The notes: a model not told the origin generated them from the sequence alone. A stretch of DNA of 64,000 bases from Novosphingobium indicum (GCF_014645195.1 NZ_BMLK01000010.1:1-64000); one strand, 5' to 3'; numbered from the stretch's first letter, positions 55,351 to 64,000 are shown. Program-made: numbers and translations.

Positions 55351-56664
55351 ATGGAACAGTTGCGGTTTATCGATTTGTTCGCTGGCCTGGGCGGATTTCA
55401 TCAGGCGCTCGCTTCGCGCGGCGCTGAATGTGTCTTTGCGTCCGAACTCAATGCAAGCCTCGCCGGTCTTTATGAAAAGAATTTCGACATCCGCCCTGAG
55501 GGCGACATCAAAAAGGTCGATCTGCATACCATCGCCGACCATGACGTTCTGTGCGCGGGCTTCCCATGTCAGCCATTTTCCAAGGCAGGTGACCAGAAAG
55601 GGCTGGAATGTCCGCAATGGGGGAACTTGTTCGATTATGTCGTAGAAATTCTGCGGCTTAAGAAGCCTAGGTTTTTCATCATCGAGAATGTGCCGAACCT
55701 TATCCGTCACAAAGGCGGGACGACCTGGGCAATTATCTGCGATAGGCTGAAAGCGCTTGGCTACGATATTTCTTTCGAGCGTCTCTCTCCTCACATGTTC
55801 GGCATTCCGCAAAAGCGCGAGCGTGCATTCATCGTCGGCGATCTTGAAGGGCTGGGCGGGTTCAAATGGCCTAAGCCAGACAGCCTGCCCGAGGTCAGCA
55901 TAGCGAGCGTGTTGGACAAGCACCCGAATGATGCATTGGGTCTTAGCGACAATCATCTTCGCTATCTGAGGACATGGCAGGAATTCATCGACGCCTTCCC
56001 GTCTCATGTCGAGCTGCCTTCATTCCCAATCTGGGCCATGGAATTCGGCGCGAACTACCCACTAAATGGAGATACGCCACACAAGCGGGGCTATTCCGGA
56101 ATGGGGCGTTATAAGGGCGCATTCGGGCGGGAATTGAAAGGGATGTCACCCGATCAGGTCCGTGAGGCACTTCCGCCTTATGCACAAACGAAACTGGACG
56201 AGTTTCCAGATTGGAAAATCGATTTCATCCAAAAGAATAGGCAGTTTTACAAAGACCATCAGGATGTGATCGATCCTTGGCTCGACAAGATCAAGAGTTT
56301 CGCGCCAAGCTTTCAAAAGCTCGAATGGAACTGCAAGGGAGGCGAGCGAGACATTTGGAAACATGTCGTTCAATTCCGCGCGAGCGGCATTCGGGTAAAA
56401 AAATCCGATACCGCCCCCTCGTTGATCGCCATGACGACAAGTCAGGTGCCGATCATAGCTTGGGAGAAGCGCTTCATGACGCCGCGAGAATGTAGCAGGC
56501 TACAGAGCATGGGGAACTTGCAAAATCTGCCTGACACAAAAGGAGGCGCTTACAAGGCCTTTGGAAATGCTGTGAATGTAGATGTCGTAAGGGCGATCTT
56601 TGACGCGCTCGTAGGCAGGCAAGACGAAATGGAAAACGAAATACTACTAGATGCGGCGGAATGA
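55351..56664 (+). CDS. DNA (cytosine-5-)-methyltransferase
   Basis: Methylates C5 of cytosine with SAM. The 437-residue protein has motif I FIDLFAGLGG (residues 7-15), the catalytic PCQPFSKAG with Cys73, motif VI IENVPNL, motif VIII region HMFGIPQKRERAFIVG and the C-terminal motif GNAVNVDVV. The target sequence cannot be read from sequence. ATG is chosen because the family begins at once; no clear ribosome binding site is visible. It overlaps the next gene by 4 bases and is the first gene of the MORC-Z1 operon. Confidence 0.92.
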   Translation: MEQLRFIDLFAGLGGFHQALASRGAECVFASELNASLAGLYEKNFDIRPEGDIKKVDLHTIADHDVLCAGFPCQPFSKAGDQKGLECPQWGNLFDYVVEILRLKKPRFFIIENVPNLIRHKGGTTWAIICDRLKALGYDISFERLSPHMFGIPQKRERAFIVGDLEGLGGFKWPKPDSLPEVSIASVLDKHPNDALGLSDNHLRYLRTWQEFIDAFPSHVELPSFPIWAMEFGANYPLNGDTPHKRGYSGMGRYKGAFGRELKGMSPDQVREALPPYAQTKLDEFPDWKIDFIQKNRQFYKDHQDVIDPWLDKIKSFAPSFQKLEWNCKGGERDIWKHVVQFRASGIRVKKSDTAPSLIAMTTSQVPIIAWEKRFMTPRECSRLQSMGNLQNLPDTKGGAYKAFGNAVNVDVVRAIFDALVGRQDEMENEILLDAAE

Positions 56665-58238
56665 TGACGCAGGTCAGTTCGGTAAATATTCGGCCTGGCG
56701 TGAACGTTCTTTCGGTGCTGCCGCATCTAAATTACAAGGCTTGGTATGCGCTTGCCGAATTCGTCGATAATGCCATCCAAAGCAGCATCGACCGCAAAAA
56801 GGAACTTCGAGCGGTAGAAGGTAAGGACTATCGCCTGCGAATTGATATCGATTTCGATTCAGCGGAAAGCAAGATCACGATTAAAGACAACGCAGCCGGA
56901 ATAGCTTCAGCCGATTATCAGCGAGCATTTCGGCCCGCAGAGATTCCCCCTGACGCTTCGGGTTTGTCCGAATTTGGCATGGGGATGAAAAGTGCGGCGT
57001 GCTGGTTCGCCCCCAACTGGAGCGTGCGATCAAGCGCCCTAGGAGAGCGTTCAGAACGTACCGTATTTTTCAACATCGACAAGATCGTGATGGACAGCAT
57101 TGAGGAACTCAATGTGGTCTCAATCGATGTGGCAGAAGACAAGCACTATACCGAGATTCGGCTAGAGAAAATTCGCAAGTTTCCGCACGGCAAGACGATT
57201 GCCAAGATCAAGGAACATCTTGCGAGCATCTATAGGGGCTATATCCGCGATGGTTCGCTGGAACTCTATGTCGATGGCGTAAAGCTGGATTATGAAGAGC
57301 CCGCAATTCTCGTCGCCGCGAACTACCGCGACCCGGATGGCCCAGCGGTCCAGTGGAAAAAAGAGATCGATATAGACCTGGGCGAGGGAAAATCGGCCTC
57401 AGGTTTCGTCGCTATCCGCGAAGTGGCCAACACGCGGCTCGCCGGTCTCGCTCTTTTTCGGCGCAAGAGACTCATCATGGGTAGCGCCGACGAAACCTAC
57501 CGCCCTGAAGACATTTTCGGACGCTCCAACACCTATCCCTACCAGCGCATTTTCGGAGAGATTCACCTCAAGGGTTTTCATGTAAGTCATACCAAGGATG
57601 GAGTGAAGTGGGAGGAGAGTGAAGACGAGTTTTTGCGTAAGCTTCGCAAGGTCCTTTCGGACGAAACGCTCCCGCTTATTCAACAAGCGCGGGAATACCG
57701 TACCCGATCAGGTGCGAAAGCGGCTCGTAAGGATGCAGCTCAGGCATTGCGCAGCACTGCGGACGGATTTCGTCAAAATACCGAAGCCGCAAACGATATT
57801 GGATTTGAATTGAGTGCTGTCGCCGACACGCAGCCGACATCGGTTTCCGATCAGGATATAGAACCACAGGACATCAACGAAGCGGATCGCGAGGAAGCGG
57901 AACTGCGTCTGCAATTTCGCAGCGAGCCCTGGATTGTCAAAATCGAACTCTCCTACGCCGACGATCACGCCGAGTGGCTGACAATCAGGAACCGCCCGTC
58001 GATCACCGATCCCGAGCCGCGCGAAATCCTCATCAGAGTTGCGATGCTGCATCCCTTTATGGCGCAGTTCCAAACGCTCGATTCCGAGGGCTTTTCTGCC
58101 GTATTGAAGGTGGCTGCCGCCATGGCTCTTGCGGAAGTGGCAGCAGCGGAATTGGGCGACCATCATCCCTCAGCCGTACGCCGCTTCACGAATGAAATTC
58201 TAAGGGCACACTTTTCTAAGCGGGTGATCGATGACTAG
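56661..58238 (+). CDS. MORC/MutL-like GHKL ATPase
   Basis: A 525-residue ATPase of the GHKL fold. Motif I is LAEFVDNAIQSS (Glu33, Asn37), motif II is IKDNAAGIA (76-82), and motif III is SEFGMGMKSAACWFAP. A second domain (about 200-330; SLELYVDGVKLDYEEPAIL, AGLALFRRKRLIMG) resembles the S5 fold that follows in MutL and MORC. The C-terminal region is unassigned. Such proteins belong to restriction-like systems with Z1 proteins (Iyer, Abhiman and Aravind's MORC work). It is overlapped with both neighbours. Confidence 0.82.
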   Translation: MMTQVSSVNIRPGVNVLSVLPHLNYKAWYALAEFVDNAIQSSIDRKKELRAVEGKDYRLRIDIDFDSAESKITIKDNAAGIASADYQRAFRPAEIPPDASGLSEFGMGMKSAACWFAPNWSVRSSALGERSERTVFFNIDKIVMDSIEELNVVSIDVAEDKHYTEIRLEKIRKFPHGKTIAKIKEHLASIYRGYIRDGSLELYVDGVKLDYEEPAILVAANYRDPDGPAVQWKKEIDIDLGEGKSASGFVAIREVANTRLAGLALFRRKRLIMGSADETYRPEDIFGRSNTYPYQRIFGEIHLKGFHVSHTKDGVKWEESEDEFLRKLRKVLSDETLPLIQQAREYRTRSGAKAARKDAAQALRSTADGFRQNTEAANDIGFELSAVADTQPTSVSDQDIEPQDINEADREEAELRLQFRSEPWIVKIELSYADDHAEWLTIRNRPSITDPEPREILIRVAMLHPFMAQFQTLDSEGFSAVLKVAAAMALAEVAAAELGDHHPSAVRRFTNEILRAHFSKRVIDD

Positions 58239-60423
58239 CGGCATAATCAAGATCGCGTCCCGAAGCCCCACAGAGGGCTGGAACCCGGTGCAGGGTGAAT
58301 CCTTCACGAGCTTGCTCAATTCGAACGACGCCCTCTCGCAGGACGAAAAAGAACTGCTGCGTCTGGAAACCACGAAGATCCTTTCCGACTGCATTGACCC
58401 GGCAGAAGGCGCAAACACCAACACCGGCCTTGTCATCGGCTATGTCCAAAGTGGGAAGACGCTTTCCTTCACAGGTCTCACCGCACTTGCGCGCGACAAC
58501 AAATTTCAGTTGGTGATCCTACTGGCCGGCACCACCAACAATCTCGTCGAGCAATCGTACGATCGCATTCGAAGCGATCTCGAAATCGACACCAATCGTC
58601 AGTGGAAGCTGTTTTCCACTCAGCAGAAAGGCTTTCAGACGAGCGAGCTTGAGCGCGTCCAAAGCGAACTGACCAAATGGCAACGCGGCAACCCGCGTGC
58701 GCGCACGGTCCTCATCATCTGCATGAAACAGCATCAACATATCGACAATTTGGCGAAGCTCTTGTCGAAGCTCGACCTCAAGGACGTACCGACGCTGATC
58801 GTTGACGACGAGGGCGATCAGGCGGGCATCAACACCAAAGCCAAGAAGAACGAACAGAGCACCACATATGCGCGCATTCTGGCACTGCGGGAGCGCTTTC
58901 CTGAACACAGCTATGTCCTTTACACAGCAACGCCGCAGGCGCCGCTGCTCATAAGCCGCATCGACACGCTTTCGCCCGACTTCGGCATGGTGCTCACTCC
59001 CGGTGAGCAATATGTCGGCGGACAGGATTTTTTCAGCCCCGTTGGGCAGAAAACGTACATCGAGACGATTCTTGCTTCAGAGGTTCCCGACCCACTCAAT
59101 CCGCCGGTCAAGCCGCCGAAAAGTCTGCTTGCAGCGATGCGGGAATTCTTCGTTGGGGTAGCCATTGGGTTGCTCGAAGGTCAGGACCGCAAGGGCAAGA
59201 ACCGGTCCATGATGATTCATCCGGCCGTACCTAAAAACGACCATCTCATGTTCATGCGGTGGGTGAAACAAACCAAAGAGGATTGGTGCGTGATTCTGGA
59301 GGATGCTGCGCATCCTCGCCACGAGGAACTCATGCGAGAGTTCCGGGACAGCACTTCAGGTCTCTTGAAGACATATTCGTGCGGATACACCTTCGACGAG
59401 ATCGCCGAATGCCTGCTGGAGGCGGTCGAAGCGACGGCGATCCAGGAACTCAATACGCGTGAAAAGTCGCGCATTCCGAGCATCGACTGGAAGGGCGAGT
59501 ATAGCTGGATTCTGATCGGTGGGATCGGTCTTGACCGCGGCTTCACGGTCGAAGGCCTGACCGTTAGCTATATGCCGCGTTCGACGGGCGTAGGAAACGC
59601 CGACAACATCCAGCAGCGGGCACGCTTTTTCGGCTACAAACGTGGCTATCTAGGCTTGTGCCGTATCTATCTCACTAGCGAGAACATCGATGCCTTCACC
59701 GACTATGTGAGGCATGAGGAATCGATACGCGCATCGATCAGGCGGCATCTGGAAGAGGGTAAGACGCTCAAGGACTGGCGGCGAACCTACTTCCTCGATC
59801 AGAAGCTGAAACCTACCCGTTCCTCCGTCGTCCTTCTTGAGATGTATCAATCCAAGGGTAAAGGTGGCTGGATAGCTCCCGCGCATCCGCATGAGGACAG
59901 CGAGATTCTGGCGGAGAACCGCGAAACAGCAAACGCGATCCTGCGGGATTTCGATATGCCAGAGTATCGGGAGCCAGGTTGGAATGCAAAGCAAGCCATT
60001 CCCGCTTTCAGCGATTCCATTCGCCTAGCCGACTTCCTGCCTTATTTCGGACGCCTCCGTTACAAATGGCCAGATGACAACATGGAGCACACCTCGCTGA
60101 TGCTTATGCTTGACCGGCTTGTTGCCGAAGAGCCGAACGCAACATGCAGCTTCTATGCGTTCTCAGGTCCTTGGTCGGGCGTGGATGCGATCCGCTCGCT
60201 GAACGACGAGCAACCCGCGAAGATCAAAAATCTCTTCCAGGGCTCGAACGCACGCACGAATTATCCCGGCGCAAGGGCTTTAATTTCCCAAAGTGACGTA
60301 ACGTTTCAACTTCACCGCTATAATTTGCAGACGAATGACGGAAGGCGGACGCTGCGCGACGTCCCGGTTTTTGCGGTTCATTTTCCCGACGAACTTATTG
60401 AGCGGGTCTGGATCGAGCGGTAG
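58231..60423 (+). CDS. Z1-domain ATPase of a MORC restriction-like system
   Basis: A 730-residue P-loop protein. The Walker A is GYVQSGKT (70-77), the Walker B-like VDDEGDQ is at 191-197, followed by LYTATPQAPLL, a helicase-like motif III. The Z1 domain (about 350-600) has IGGIGLDRGFTVEGLTVSYMPR and NADNIQQRARFFGYK, a clear helicase motif VI-like stretch. It is probably a DNA translocase or helicase that couples recognition to cutting. The gene overlaps the MORC gene by 8 bases. Confidence 0.88.
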   Translation: MTSGIIKIASRSPTEGWNPVQGESFTSLLNSNDALSQDEKELLRLETTKILSDCIDPAEGANTNTGLVIGYVQSGKTLSFTGLTALARDNKFQLVILLAGTTNNLVEQSYDRIRSDLEIDTNRQWKLFSTQQKGFQTSELERVQSELTKWQRGNPRARTVLIICMKQHQHIDNLAKLLSKLDLKDVPTLIVDDEGDQAGINTKAKKNEQSTTYARILALRERFPEHSYVLYTATPQAPLLISRIDTLSPDFGMVLTPGEQYVGGQDFFSPVGQKTYIETILASEVPDPLNPPVKPPKSLLAAMREFFVGVAIGLLEGQDRKGKNRSMMIHPAVPKNDHLMFMRWVKQTKEDWCVILEDAAHPRHEELMREFRDSTSGLLKTYSCGYTFDEIAECLLEAVEATAIQELNTREKSRIPSIDWKGEYSWILIGGIGLDRGFTVEGLTVSYMPRSTGVGNADNIQQRARFFGYKRGYLGLCRIYLTSENIDAFTDYVRHEESIRASIRRHLEEGKTLKDWRRTYFLDQKLKPTRSSVVLLEMYQSKGKGGWIAPAHPHEDSEILAENRETANAILRDFDMPEYREPGWNAKQAIPAFSDSIRLADFLPYFGRLRYKWPDDNMEHTSLMLMLDRLVAEEPNATCSFYAFSGPWSGVDAIRSLNDEQPAKIKNLFQGSNARTNYPGARALISQSDVTFQLHRYNLQTNDGRRTLRDVPVFAVHFPDELIERVWIER

Positions 60424-60426
60424 TCG

Positions 60427-61401
60427 ATGCTGTTCGAGGCATACACAGCGCTCGTCGATAAATTCCCGTCAGGATGCCAGAGTCTTTACGGTGAAGAATT
60501 GCCTGCGGTGGCGGGCATGTGGCTTGCGATAGATGAGCAGGCATTTCCCTCGCTCCTCTTTTCATCTCAGCCGGCAGACACGCGAAGCGACATTGAATTA
60601 CGTTTCGTGGGCGTTCGATTTTCGAGGGAATGCGAGATTGCCGTCGATGGTCGTCCTCACGCGTGCGGAACATACACAATAGTCCGATTGGAGGAAAACG
60701 ATCCCGATCTCGTGCGGGTCTTCCTGCGCCTGCTTGAGGAAACCTTTTGCGGCAAGGCACCATCGGCGCGCAGCAATCGCGAAATCAGTGAACGCATTCT
60801 TGAATTGGCAAATTTGTTCAGCCAACTCGAACACTCGGCAAAGGACTTGGTTGGGCTGTGGGGCGAATTGCAGATTATCTGCCAGGCCGATTCACCAGAG
60901 TCTGCCGCGCGCTGCTGGTGCCTCGAAAAGACGGCCAAATATGACTTTGTGTGCGACGATTTCGCATTGGAAGCCAAGACCACGCTTAGACCGTCTCGGG
61001 TTCACAGATTTTCTCTCGACCAACTGAGGTCACACGGAGAACTCGAAATCTATGTGGCATCCATTCAGGCGGTTCAGGCATTTGGCGGATCAACTGTTTC
61101 CGAATTAATGGATCGTATTCTCGAAGCGATTACAGGCGCCGAACTCAGGAGGTCATTCCTCGCCCTTTGCTTGCTCAAAGGCGGAGAAGACATCTACAAG
61201 AGCGGATTGAAGCTGCAACTTCTCTCGTACGATAAGGGTGTGGCCTATTTTGCCGCAAGCGACATTCCAGTTCCGTTTGTGGGTGCAGAGTTGCCAATCA
61301 CGAACGTAAAATTCGACGTATGCCTGGACAATGTGCGGCAGCAAGACGGGCAAGTTTCTGCTCGGCTAGGTAAATTCGCGGGGCAGGTCTCGAATGAATG
61401 A
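60427..61401 (+). CDS. PD-(D/E)XK motif protein (DUF4420)
   Basis: A 324-residue nuclease-like protein. Signatures are GLWGELQII (143-151) and the active-site line YDFVCDDFALEAKTT with Asp173, Glu182 and Lys184, as in the DUF4420 group of the PD-(D/E)XK superfamily. It starts 3 bases after the Z1 gene and overlaps the next gene by 8 bases. It is a likely cutting subunit of the system. Confidence 0.8.
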   Translation: MLFEAYTALVDKFPSGCQSLYGEELPAVAGMWLAIDEQAFPSLLFSSQPADTRSDIELRFVGVRFSRECEIAVDGRPHACGTYTIVRLEENDPDLVRVFLRLLEETFCGKAPSARSNREISERILELANLFSQLEHSAKDLVGLWGELQIICQADSPESAARCWCLEKTAKYDFVCDDFALEAKTTLRPSRVHRFSLDQLRSHGELEIYVASIQAVQAFGGSTVSELMDRILEAITGAELRRSFLALCLLKGGEDIYKSGLKLQLLSYDKGVAYFAASDIPVPFVGAELPITNVKFDVCLDNVRQQDGQVSARLGKFAGQVSNE

Positions 61402-62083
61402 CGCTCCGGCTTGGCGGGTCTATGAACGCGTAGCGGCGTGTTTCGAAGTGGATGCCGCTGGCATGGACGTTACGGTGATACCCAATGCCTCTCTGAGCGG
61501 GGCGATCAGTGGCGTTAAGCGTCAGATCGACGTCTTGGTGGACGCTCGCTGGGAAGAAGGGTTGTCCCGTAGGATCATCTACGATGCTAAACTGAGAAAG
61601 CGAAAGCTGGACGTCACCGATGTCGAAGCCTTCGAAGGGCTGATGCGCGATGTCGGAGCTGCAAGAGGGGTTCTCGTTTGCACGGCAGGCTGGTCACCGG
61701 CAGCGGAGGCACGAGCAGAGCGATTGATCGATATTCGACTTCTTCCTATCGAGGAAATGGATGACTTCGATCATGCGGCGATGGAGCCCTGTCCCAATTG
61801 TGACCAGAGGAAGAAGGGGCCGCGCGGTATGGTCTTTTGGGACGGCCAATTCCCTCTTCCGCTGTCAGGATGGGCCATAATTTTCACGGGAAAATGCGAT
61901 GTGTGCCGATGCTTTGCATTCTGGTGCTGGGACTGCGGCGAAAAGAAGGTCGTCCCGGATGACGTGGTCCACGAATGCGGATGCGAAAGATCGTGGTTCG
62001 TTGAAGCCACGGACGAAGAGCGCATGTTTATTGTCAGGGTCGAGGACGGTGAAATACCGATAGATCGATATCCAATGCGGTAG
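61394..62083 (+). CDS. Mrr-like restriction endonuclease with zinc-binding cysteines
   Basis: A 229-residue protein. Residues 1-110 match an Mrr-type nuclease: RQIDVLVD (Asp46) and IIYDAKLRKRKLDVTDVEAF (Asp64-x-Lys66, with Asp where Glu is usual), then GVLVCTAGWSPAA. The C terminus has cysteine pairs CPNC, CDVC, CWDC and CGC, which suggests two zinc ribbons. It ends the MORC-Z1 operon. Methylated or foreign DNA is the likely target (inference). Confidence 0.78.
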   Translation: MNDAPAWRVYERVAACFEVDAAGMDVTVIPNASLSGAISGVKRQIDVLVDARWEEGLSRRIIYDAKLRKRKLDVTDVEAFEGLMRDVGAARGVLVCTAGWSPAAEARAERLIDIRLLPIEEMDDFDHAAMEPCPNCDQRKKGPRGMVFWDGQFPLPLSGWAIIFTGKCDVCRCFAFWCWDCGEKKVVPDDVVHECGCERSWFVEATDEERMFIVRVEDGEIPIDRYPMR

Positions 62084-62618
62084 CCATCCCTGCGTGGGAA
62101 AAGCAGGGCGGTATCCAATCGGCGGACGGTTGGTCTCCATGAAATGGTCGATGGGGTCGAGGGGAGCTATGAAATGCTCCTTCGCCGCGCTGGAGGCGGC
62201 TGGGTTCAAAGGGGTCAGGCACGCCCCTTGTCGATGGGGAAAGGCATACGTTTGTATGCCTGGCGGGGAGAGCCGAAGTCTCCCCGATGGTGCTGAAACG
62301 CACCGATCCTGTCTGACCCGTCGTCAGGCTGGATTGGTGTTCGTGAAGCGCCATTTGGCCGGAGGGGATGCAACGGGGAACGCGCAGCGGGTGCCCCTTG
62401 CCAAGATGAGCGTTTGGCAAAACCAGAGCCGAAGGCGGAGGATTTTGTAATACAAACGCACATCTTGCGGAACGTGCAAACGCAGAAAACAGGCTCTAAA
62501 GCCGCCTAGGTGGTCTCAATGGTCGCCCCGAGACCCTATTCAGAAACGTGCCGTATCCTATGGCCTCGCTTCATGGCTCCATGTTACCTTGCTGGCGATT
62601 CAAAAAGGAGCCGCCGCC
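62084..62618. other. Non-coding stretch after the defence operon
   Basis: About 535 bases without a supported gene. It contains a perfect hairpin GGCATAC/GTATGCC with loop GTTT (62243-62260), followed by GGGGAGA/TCTCCCC, which could end the operon. A 118-codon plus-strand ORF here is arginine-rich and lacks support. Confidence 0.45.
62243..62286 (+). terminator. Double hairpin downstream of the MORC-Z1 operon
   Basis: Two stems in series: GGCATAC-GTTT-GTATGCC and GGGGAGA/TCTCCCC. The core GCATACGTTTGTATGCC matches GGATGCGTTTGGATGCC at 49876-49892 in 14 of 17 positions. Confidence 0.4.
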
Positions 62619-62858
62619 ATGCCTGATCCCGCCCTTGACCGAATGACCGAGTTCGTCGGCACTTTGGTTAAGATCATGGATCAGCAGTTGATCGCCGTCG
62701 ATCTAGCAGATGTAAGGGCTGTACTGAAGGAGACAGGCGGTCGTGGCGCGATAGGCATCGGCGAAGCATCTGGCCCCAACCGCGCAATTGAGGCGGCGAA
62801 GCTCGCCATCCTCGATCTGGAGCGGAATGGCGGGATAACCCTACGCGGTTCCGACTAA
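62619..62858 (+). CDS. FtsZ H7-T7-H8-like mini-protein
   Basis: A 79-residue protein. The stretch LIAVDLADVRAVLKETGG followed by IGIGEASGPNRAIEAAKLAI lines up with the T7 loop and following helices of FtsZ (in E. coli NVDFADVRTV, then GSGVASGEDRA, EEAAEMAI). The two T7 aspartates are kept, while the loop Asn is Ala. The preceding residues (TEFVGTLVKIMDQQ) fit the end of helix H7. No GTP-binding domain is encoded before it, so it is not a broken ftsZ in place. AAAAAGGAG precedes the ATG. It may interfere with FtsZ assembly (inference). Confidence 0.7.
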   Translation: MPDPALDRMTEFVGTLVKIMDQQLIAVDLADVRAVLKETGGRGAIGIGEASGPNRAIEAAKLAILDLERNGGITLRGSD

Positions 62859-62951
62859 ATTCGCCGCTTCTTTTCTGACGAGATTTCGCGCTTCCCCCCA
62901 AGCCATATGCAAATGACTGGCAATGCCACTCCTAAACCAAAGGAGGGCGCT

Positions 62952-64000
62952 ATGCCGAAGACCAATGATCTGAATGACGTGATGGTCGGGAAAATCCTGA
63001 TCCTGAATATCCTTTTCCATGTACTCTCGGGCATCTTCACGGGGGTCTGGATCGCAGACCTCGTTGCTCCGACTGGCGATATGACCCTGCTGACTTGGCT
63101 GGAAACCATCATGTCAGCCGTCGCGATTGCAGCGGGGCTTTCCTACGGCTCCTATATCGCTCTGACACATATTCCGACGGTTCCCAAAGCGAAGCGCAAT
63201 CAGGTCATGGGGATTTTTGTCGCGGCCTATGTGGCAGTGGCAATCATGCTCGGTATCGCCTCGTCGTCGGTGCTTGCCTCTGCCTCGGGCGAGGTCGCCC
63301 ACATGGAAACTTCGCTCACCACTCAGACCGAAGCGACGCAAGCGCGTCAGCGTGCTGCGGCCTCTCTCATTAATCGCTCGTCTGTGATGAACGATTGCGT
63401 GAGCTCGGCGGGCAACATGAGCATCCAAGAGGTTGGCACTGGCGTCTATAGCGGCGAAGGCGGGAATATCGGCCAGGTCGCAACGGCGCTCACCAATATC
63501 AGCGAAGGCTGCGCAAATGCGCGGGCCGCGATCTTTGCAAGCCGCGCAAAGCTGGAGCGCCTCTTCTTCAGGATCGACCGTCTGCTGATCGACACCAGGC
63601 GCGTGATCGACAGCGACATGGAGCGGCACGAGAAGATGGTCGCCGTGCGCAAGAACGGCGAGAACTTCACGCGCCTGACACGGGAAGTGAATGATGCGCT
63701 TCCCGTTGAAGCCGTGCAGGCGGTGGCGGATGCCATGCGAAAGGATTGGCTGGCGGCGGGCTTGCCGCCGTCCGCTGCCGCCGCGATCACGCACAACTTC
63801 GATGGAATGGCCGAAGAGCTGACTGAAGGTCTCGATGATATCGCGGCTCTCAAGGAAAAGGCGATCCCCACCATGCCTGTCGTGTCGAACATGGCCTATC
63901 TAGCTCTTTACCCTGAAGCCACAATCGCAGCGATTGCGGTTGGCGCTTGCATCGAGCTGATCCCACTCGGCGGAATCCTGCTCGGGTTCGTGATGGTCAC
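62952..64000 (+). CDS. Membrane protein with coiled-coil middle, cut by the window end
   Basis: The open frame runs off the window after 349 codons. AAAGGAGGGCGCT precedes the ATG. It has N-terminal hydrophobic segments (ILILNILFHVLSGIFTGVWI, TIMSAVAIAAGLSYGSYIAL, MGIFVAAYVAVAIMLGIASS), then a soluble part of about 200 residues rich in Ala, Glu and Arg, probably coiled coil, and hydrophobic segments again at the end (ATIAAIAVGACIELIPLGGI). Two cysteines (NDCVSS, EGCANA) sit in the soluble part. No family recognised; possibly an envelope protein of the transfer apparatus. Confidence 0.6.
   Translation, partial: MPKTNDLNDVMVGKILILNILFHVLSGIFTGVWIADLVAPTGDMTLLTWLETIMSAVAIAAGLSYGSYIALTHIPTVPKAKRNQVMGIFVAAYVAVAIMLGIASSSVLASASGEVAHMETSLTTQTEATQARQRAAASLINRSSVMNDCVSSAGNMSIQEVGTGVYSGEGGNIGQVATALTNISEGCANARAAIFASRAKLERLFFRIDRLLIDTRRVIDSDMERHEKMVAVRKNGENFTRLTREVNDALPVEAVQAVADAMRKDWLAAGLPPSAAAAITHNFDGMAEELTEGLDDIAALKEKAIPTMPVVSNMAYLALYPEATIAAIAVGACIELIPLGGILLGFVMV

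Noticed and set aside
62094..62450. 118-codon plus-strand ORF after the Mrr-like gene
   Set aside because: It runs through the hairpins of the gap, lacks a ribosome binding site and ends in an arginine run.

Overview
The window looks like the chromosome of a marine or halotolerant alphaproteobacterium of the Sphingomonadales (Novosphingobium or Erythrobacter-like; inference). The evidence is a GC-rich host backbone, paired YdcH (DUF465) proteins, a DUF1465 protein, a large TonB-dependent receptor beside catabolic genes, PtsP, and an ectoine operon. At about 42.6 kb the character changes to an accessory region with lower and uneven GC content, mobilization genes and defence genes. This region runs to the end of the window.

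Host part, 1-42.5 kb. Up to 15 kb there are housekeeping genes: DUF2254 membrane protein, EamA exporter, RluE-type pseudouridine synthase, quinolinate synthase (nadA), a metallo-beta-lactamase-fold hydrolase, glycerol kinase (glpK), EI-Ntr (ptsP), a RodZ-like protein, a CpoB/YbgF-like protein, tilS and an L,D-transpeptidase. From 15 to 22 kb there is a catabolic cluster: acyl-CoA ligase and TetR on the minus strand, and divergently a TonB receptor, an alpha/beta hydrolase and an MFS transporter, with an 18-bp palindrome between the two units. From 22.6 to 30.7 kb there is an osmoadaptation block: a ProP-like transporter, a second MFS protein, then ectA-ectB-ectC-ectD-ask on the minus strand and the MarR regulator ectR divergent from it. 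From 30.7 to 42.5 kb there is a short-chain fatty acid block: prpE, a GNAT acetyltransferase, an MHS transporter and a DcaP-like porin on the minus strand, and divergent acs-crbR facing the sensor kinase crbS. This is the layout expected of an acetate-switch locus.

Accessory part, 42.6-64 kb. A mobC-relaxase pair is followed by a mercury resistance module (merTPA with divergent merR and a MerR-type promoter with a 19-bp spacer). The mer module lies between the relaxase stop and a diverged copy of the relaxase 3' end. Then come small plasmid-type genes, a DUF7662/GIY-YIG protein, an ArdC antirestriction protein, and two defence modules in series. The first is an AT-rich Xre regulator, ParB-like and nuclease-like set. 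The second is a tightly overlapping operon of cytosine-5 methyltransferase, MORC/MutL-like GHKL ATPase, Z1-domain ATPase, DUF4420 PD-(D/E)XK protein and Mrr-like nuclease with zinc-binding cysteines. Near the right end a free-standing 79-residue protein resembles the helix H7, T7 loop and helix H8 segment of FtsZ. It is followed by a membrane protein that runs off the window. No integrase, attachment repeat, tRNA, rRNA or CRISPR array was seen, so the element's type (integrative and mobilizable or conjugative) is not settled.

The best candidates for undescribed biology are the FtsZ-fragment protein, the ParB-like/nuclease-like pair, and the structured or repeated non-coding elements upstream of the element's small genes.
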